The notes beneath the pieces are model-generated. The model was not told the DNA's origin. It worked only from the letters and a program-made list of their open reading frames with translations, and did no database searches. This document shows, piece by piece, positions 58,161-64,000 of a DNA stretch of 64,000 bases. A program made the position numbers and the translations under genes. This DNA is from Siphonodentalium dalli (lineage: Eukaryota > Mollusca > Scaphopoda > Gadilida > Siphonodentaliidae), in NCBI GenBank assembly GCA_032622095.1, contig CP136067.1:63622893-63686892 (forward strand), in the 5' to 3' direction. The first letter of the stretch is position 1. Each line of letters begins with the position of its first letter.

Positions 58161-58745
58161 TGAGCAAGATTAATGCAGTGCCAGATACGCCGGTACCCTG
58201 TAGGTACAATCCCAAAGTTTGACCACTTTACTATAAAAGCAACCTGTCCAAAAGCGACGTCACTTCAGGTGGGTTCAAACTTTTGGCAAATTCCAACGAA
58301 AATCAAAGGGGGGAAATTTGTAATGTCTCTTCAAATCGCGCTAAAGCGGAAGGTTTACTCGTGGCGAGGCTTTATAAGGTAAATTAGAATTGTTAAGTGC
58401 TGTATAACTAATGTATTTTTCCCGCCAAATCCAAACGGGCTAATGAAAGAGCGAGCTTAAGCAGGAGCAGGTATTTTGACATACCGTAAATAATCTCCCA
58501 AACTTTGAGCGTTCTACTAAAGAAGCAACCTGCCCAACGGAGAGCTCGCATTCGGGTGGGTTCAAATTAGTAAATTCCACAGAAAACCAAAGGTGGAAAA
58601 ATACTCCTAAAATCAAACATGGGGATATAACTTTTTTGATGAGTGGATGTTATTAGGAGTATCAACGCGCAACTTGAGAGCGATTTCCTGAGTTTTGGAG
58701 CGAACGGTTTACTCGTGGCGACGATATAAAATGATATAAAACGTA
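58138..58745 (+). repeat. Diverged tandem duplication, unit about 290-350 bp
   Basis: CCAAATCCAAATGGGCTAAT at 58138 and CCAAATCCAAACGGGCTAAT at 58424 begin two units. Both have GAAGCAACCTG-like, AGGTGGGTTCAAA-like and GGTTTACTCGTGGCGA phrases. The second is longer by an insertion around 58600-58690. Confidence 0.75.
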
Positions 58746-60706
58746 CATACCTCTAACTTAATTGTATCTTGTATGTGAGCATGGAACAATATTTACCGTT
58801 TATATCAATAAAAATAGTATGACTATTTGTGCACTCAATTGTTTTATCTGCATTGTGATACAAATTACAATGTCTGTAATTTGGCAGGGGCGTCCATCTT
58901 CTTGGTGCGTGTACAGAAATACCTATTGGTATTGAATCATTGAAGCAGTCTCAAAACATAGGTCAGAAGTGTATGCGCAACTCACATGCTACTATTTAGT
59001 CATATAAATGGAATTTTCCCAGATATAACGTGACGTCAAACATCCACTGGGAAAAGTACTTGTGCACAACGTATCAGAGAAACACAGTAACTGAGATTTA
59101 GTCAACTACGGATGACAGTGGAAACAAACAAACAAACAGGTGTACACCAGGAAAATCCAAACATAAAAGTAGCATCAACGCGAGAAATAGGACGAGATAA
59201 GAAGGAATAGAGAGTGGGGAAGCGCAATACATGTAAAACGAGAATCGTTACAAACGTTAAATTATATACGAATTTCCCACTGGGAATTCGAAAAGCCGCT
59301 AGTTAATAATTAATAATTATATTAAGCGACACCAGAAATTACATTTAATGTTGCTAAGACAGTTATCAAACTTGAAGTACATGTATCTGCCATCACAGCA
59401 ATCATAGCATACATATTCCTTTGTCTTGTGTCAGAGTTGGCAATCAAACCGAACCATCAATTAATCCATCTCTCGCCATGCACATTCAACTGATTACCGG
59501 TAACCTATTGTCTTATAATCGCTGGTCACAAGACACGGATATCATAAATATGCACTGTACAGTGTCACCAGTAATGTGCATACAAATATTAACTCTTTCA
59601 ACACCGCAGCCTGCTTAATTAGCAGGCACAACATAATTTACGTTCACCAGCGAATAATTTTTGGGAATAACAGGCAATAATACCATGTTTACGGGGAAAT
59701 GCTACTGATTTTACTGCTTGGGACTTAGATATCAATTGGCTGATATTCTGTATTTATACTAATTGATTGTTGAACACGCAATGAGATATTCCCGGCCTAA
59801 ATATAGACAGCACATGTATGACGTCACAATTACTATTTTGGGGTTTCCCTGCACGTGTTTTCCCAAAAAAATTTTACGAAACAATGCCAACAGTTTTGGG
59901 TTTTTAATCAGATACACATGTACCGATTGATTTAGTTTGTTATTGTTTATCACAAACACATGTCGATAACACACGCTTATGAAAAAAGAAGCTTGTTGCG
60001 CTTTCTAACGATGTTTTGTTTGTGGTATCCATCTAGTGTCTCCTATTTTCGATGCAATGTTATGAAATTCACAATAATGCGACATCAATAATAATAGCTG
60101 TGAGTGCATGTTGCAAGCATGACATTGACATGCATACACATTTTGGGAAAGCAATGGGATCATTGGCAGTTGTTTTTGGAAAGTTACTCATAATTCATTA
60201 GCATAATCACAGTTGAATACACATGGGCCCAAATGTGGAATAATGGGTCTATTTCAGATAAATAACGCCTTCTTGTGCATACTATTGGTCTGTTCTCATC
60301 ATTATTGCTCATTGTACACATTCTAATTACATTCTTAATCACCACATACGCTAAAATTACGACATGTGATGCATATAATGCTAACTATTTGAATGTGAGT
60401 TTGATCAATATACTTATGTGATGAAATATTGCAAATAAAGTTAACTATAACAGTATATATTGAGTTAAAATGTATTTACACACCTGTTCATACATGTATG
60501 ACATGCATTACCATGGTGATATAATCACAATTATATGACGTCATCCATCGGCAGGTAGTGCAAATTGATAGGCAGTTGTCACTGGTCATGACAATTTATG
60601 GGTGTTTATACCTACCACATCTATAAATACTAGTATGAATGCCCCACATGTGAGACAAAGAATTTCCATATAAACCGATGTAAACCCGGTGTCCTGGATA
60701 ATTTAC
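58746..60706. other. Unassigned DNA
   Basis: No exon with paired splice signals, no array and no element ends were recognised. Confidence 0.4.
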
Positions 60707-60802
60707 CTCTGTAAATTCGGTGGTGAAAGAGTTAACTGTAAAAACAATTTTATAATTACCTTTTGCTGTTTCCTGCAAAGTGTCGTAATCTACCTTGAGA
60801 GC
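60707..60802 (-). CDS. Candidate 32-codon exon, unknown protein
   Basis: The acceptor AATTTGTTTGCAATAG and donor ACAGAG then GTAAATTATC bound a 96-base, phase 0-0 frame beginning ALKVDYDTLQETAKGNY and ending VNSFTTEFTE. The alternation of hydrophobic residues looks like beta-strand protein. It cannot follow exon 61330-61214 directly, because that junction would give a stop. It is therefore part of another transcript, separated by an unseen exon, or spurious. No family is recognised. Confidence 0.4.
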
Positions 60803-61213
60803 CTATTGCAAACAAATTACACCAGCCTCAATGAAATAAATACAGAACCTTCTTTTTTCTGACTGCCATATTTTAACTGCGGTTGGTTAACTTTTGATAT
60901 ATACAGAAAGGTATTACCGTTTTGTGAAAAGTAAAGAAAATTACATACATGTATCACTTTCGACATATCACTGCTGACCGCAAGGTTGATAGATTTGTTG
61001 ATCAGCTTTCGCTTTGCATTGTCTCTAAGTCGACACGATTAACAGATAATCCACATTCAATGATATTTTATGACTAGATAGTTCACATCAAATAATTTTT
61101 AATCTTGCTTGCTAAAAAAATATAAAAACTAAGGGCAATTAATTAAAATTAAAAATTCAAACTTCATGATGAAAAAACTCATCGTTTCACTGATAGATGT
61201 AAGCAGTACTTAC

Positions 61214-61330
61214 TTTTCTCCAGACAGTGGAGCTGCTAGCGGTGATGCCAAGTCAGTATTCAGATCTCTTAATGGTATTCTAACCAGAGGCGACATAGGG
61301 GTCTTAACAACTTCAGCATAAGACCTTCCA
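61214..61330 (-). CDS. Upstream exon of the minus-strand host gene
   Basis: The donor GGAGAAAA then GTAAGTACT is strong. The acceptor is TATCTAGCTAG, with two possible AG positions four bases apart that keep the same frame. The exon encodes GRSYAEVVKTPMSPLVRIPL then RDLNTDLASPLAAPLSGE and ends with two bases (AA). Exon 36963-36857 supplies the third base to give Lys. TP and SP pairs look like proline-directed kinase sites. About 24 kb of intron, full of transposons, would separate the two; intermediate exons are possible. The gene must continue to the right of this exon. Confidence 0.6.
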
Positions 61331-61386
61331 CTAGCTAGATAAACAGATTAAAGTTTTAGTGATGATGAAGCTCGAGTTGGAATAAA

Positions 61387-61452
61387 AGGCCACTCAGCCA
61401 CAGAGTCCACCGACAAGGAACAGAGTCTTTATAGAAATATATTATATGGAAT
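61387..61452. repeat. Short repeat shared with 33047-33127
   Basis: AGGCCACTCAGCCACAGAGT starts a segment matching 33047-33127 and lies 57 bases upstream (minus-strand sense) of the exon at 61330. Confidence 0.6.
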
Positions 61453-62249
61453 AAATCACAGTGGAGGATCTGCTCCTCGAATTCTCATTCCACCCGAGCA
61501 AAATTCCAATTCCGAGCGGTATAAGATCCGATTCCGTGAACATTTTGCTTGATTTTCACGACCATGTTTACTAATTTATGTATATCGAGGGAGCAACTCA
61601 TGAGATGATACATTTAAATGATAGGACTTGTTTCTGGGGTATTTTACTCTTGACTTACTTATTCTTTAGTCCCATATCTAGCACGCTGAACCAAATTACA
61701 AGGGTTTGCTTGAGCACTCAAATCCACACACAGAGAAGAAAAGTATTGTGTTCAAATGTGAATTTCGAAGGGAAAGAGATAATGTTTTGTAGAACAAATT
61801 GCTTATGTGTATCCACAAACAACCCATCGTTACTTTTAAAATACAGTTGATCAAAATACGCTATTTTAACTTGACATAATGCCTTCAAAGTAACACTACC
61901 ATACGTTCCGATTCTGTTTTCGGAGGGTTCCGATTCACGACACGCACATTTTCAGCGTTCCGATTCCTGACATGGATAAATGTTTACCGTAATCCAGTTA
62001 ATTGCTTCATTTTGCTGGCTTCACGACCGTTCTACGTTACGGTAAATTGTCCTATAATGATTGACTAAATACAACGAATTAGTATCTTATACTACAACAG
62101 ATCTTCAACGTCAATGGTGTTGATTTTGATGCGATGTTTTTATATTTTCCTATAATATCTTGAGGTACTTTATTAAAAACACCAAACATACATGTACATG
62201 TATGTGGGAATCCAAATTGACATTTAATAAATAATTGAGCTTAAAGTAG
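61453..62249. other. Unassigned DNA
   Basis: Words of the type TTCCGATTC recur (61502, 61522, 61907, 61929, 61957) and may mark a decayed element. No exon is recognised. Confidence 0.4.
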
Positions 62250-63265
62250 GGTCCTGCGAATATTTGATATTCGATTCGAGATTCGATTCGAAAGTCGAAT
62301 TCGATTCGAAAATTCCAACTCGAAATTTCGAATATACACTGACGAAAAAGTAGGCTGTTTAAGAAGCCATTTAATTCCGAAAATAATGAATATATGCACC
62401 TTATAATTCTTATTGTATATTACGAATGTTCGCATGCTATTAAATATAACTATAGCCAGTAATTAACCACTATAGGACGACTAGCTTTGAGATCGCTGAT
62501 GGACCGACGACGCCCACGAATTATAATAGCAACCGCGAGCATTATCTGCCGATTGTCCATCTCAGATACCGCATTATGTAATATAGCCGAGAACGTAAAA
62601 AACACGTGTTCCCGGCGTCGAAAAGTGCAACTGGTGGTGTTTTCATTTGAAGCTGACTTTCAGTTTTGGAGCGTTTCTTGACACTTGACAATGTATGTCG
62701 TCCGTTCATCATGTTTATTTTAAACATAAGCTGCAGGAAGTGACTAAATCAACACGGTGTATAAATCGCAATCATCTGGGACAAAGACCCATCTATGGAA
62801 TCATCTGTCCAAGAAGAATCGAGCACTGCATAAACAGGCTACCCTGCGACTCTTGTTGCATCTTCCAGTTTATAACAACGGGTATTTCTGAATGCCGATT
62901 TGCAATTTTGCATGAACATGCAAACTGTAAAAATTTTGGGTGATTTTAGTTCCGTTAATCCGTTTATGATTATATATTAATCGTCATGACAGCCGCATGT
63001 ACGTTTTAATCTGTTTTTTTTTTTCTCGACAATTATCAATTGAAGTTAATAGTATCGCGAACGACGGTTGATCGCCACATACGTTATGAAGGAACTTCAT
63101 GGAAGTTCATAGAACATTTCACAAACCATCTAATCGTTGATAAAACATGCCTAATTGATAATGCAACACACATGTATGATTCGATATTCGATTCGATATT
63201 CGGTTCGATTTCGTCGATTTGATTCGATATTCGATTCGATCAAAATCTCCAATTCGCAGGAAAGG
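62250..63265. mobile_element. Probable terminal-repeat transposon with ATTCGATTCGA arrays
   Basis: TAGGGTCCTGCGAAT at about 62249 pairs with ATTCGCAGGAAAGG ending near 63266. Behind each end is a block of GATTCGATATTCGATTCG-type words in opposite orientation (62260-62335, 63178-63242). The style matches the hAT element at 19495-21193, though the tips differ. No exact target duplication was found. The open frame at 62487-62681 shows no motif. Confidence 0.6.
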
Positions 63266-64000
63266 TGCTCAATCCGATTCGATGGTCCCCATATTATCAG
63301 ATTCCAAAAACAATTTTTTTTTTAAATGGTGCTCCAGTTATCAGAAATTACAGAATCGATTAATTGGCCAAAAATAATGCTAACCAGTCAACTACAGTAC
63401 AAAATTGCCCAAAACCTGTTATTTATCAACATTTTGTTCAATGAAATTTTGCCGGTTTGTCAATTATTTGACACAAAAAGCCACTTGATTTCAGAGTTAT
63501 CCATCTTCATCCGCAATTTGGTCCGACACCATCTTCTCGTCGACCTTTTACTGGGCCACCAAAAATGATCGGTGGTGAAAAATAATAGATTCCAAAAATC
63601 ACTCTGAACTCTGATGAGTGGGTTCCTTGATTCGTATCAAATATTTGACCACCGAAGCCAAGGAAATAATATTTTTTTACCCAAAATATGTATCTCCTAT
63701 AATAAATATCATGGACACTGAATGAACTATTAAATGATTATATATTTCTTGCTTGCAAGATCTAGAAGAAGTAGTTTTAAAAATCGGTACGAAGTACCTG
63801 CAGTACGCGCACTGTCAAACCTAAACAACTTTACCTTTGGACCAATCGTATGAGTCCTTCCAATGAATCAATGTGAATAAAGTACAAAACACTAAGAAAT
63901 ATATAACCATTAGTTCATTCAGTGTCCAAGATATATTTGACGGAGATATAGTAATTTGCGATCGTTAATTCGGATTATGCATATTTAAGCGCAATAAGGA
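63266..64000. other. Unassigned DNA to window end
   Basis: GATTCGATGGTCCCCATATT continues briefly from the preceding element, then nothing is recognised. Confidence 0.4.

Noticed and set aside
62487-62681. Plus-strand open frame as transposase fragment
   Set aside because: It lies inside the terminal-repeat element but shows no catalytic or zinc-finger motif.

Overview
The window looks like nuclear DNA of a marine or other aquatic invertebrate. It is AT-rich and exon-poor, with large introns, consensus GT-AG splice sites and AATAAA-type poly(A) signals. It carries several dense interspersed repeat families, very long G/C homopolymers and many eukaryotic DNA transposons. Nothing bacterial is present: no operons, ribosome binding sites, tRNA, rRNA or CRISPR. 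The phylum cannot be fixed from sequence alone.

Layout. 0-3 kb: diverged tandem repeats and unassigned DNA. 3.1-10.3 kb: palindromic (fold-back) element 1, with a nested hAT element. 11.2-13.9 kb: a 49-bp minisatellite, a near-perfect hairpin and arrays of short motifs (TTCCGCAA, TTCGGCGAA, TTCGGCCRCGG). 14.3-15.1 kb: a MITE-like element and the 3' end of a LINE. 17.4-36.97 kb: three minus-strand coding exons of what looks like one host gene, two of them alternative last exons, separated by repeats and several transposons. 37.6-41.2 kb: a 3.6-kb hAT element with an exact 8-bp target duplication. 41.6-47.1 kb: palindromic element 2, carrying two divergent decayed copies of a gene for an XPG/FEN-like nuclease with a C-terminal cysteine-rich domain. 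48.1-56.2 kb: a repeat array split by palindrome 3, whose spacer holds a decayed Ty3/gypsy-type gag-protease region. 56.3-60.7 kb: more repeats. 60.7-61.3 kb: two more candidate minus-strand exons, one phase-compatible with the 36.9-kb exon. 62.25-63.27 kb: an element with ATTCGATTCGA subterminal arrays.

The host gene reads right to left: exon 61330-61214, exon 36963-36857, then last exon 32708-32617 or last exon 18108-18041. All reading phases agree. The predicted product has SP/TP sites and a KTVHF motif that fits the PP1-docking RVxF consensus; I do not recognise the protein.

The most interesting system is the set of large palindromic elements. Palindromes 1 and 2 both have terminal inverted repeats starting TAGTC and are bordered by 3-bp direct repeats (AAA and TGT). 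Palindrome 2 encodes an XPG-like nuclease with a Cys-rich tail. Together these recall the Academ superfamily (from memory, to be checked). In all three large palindromes, later insertions sit in one arm while the other arm keeps the unoccupied site, so the DNA records its own insertion history.
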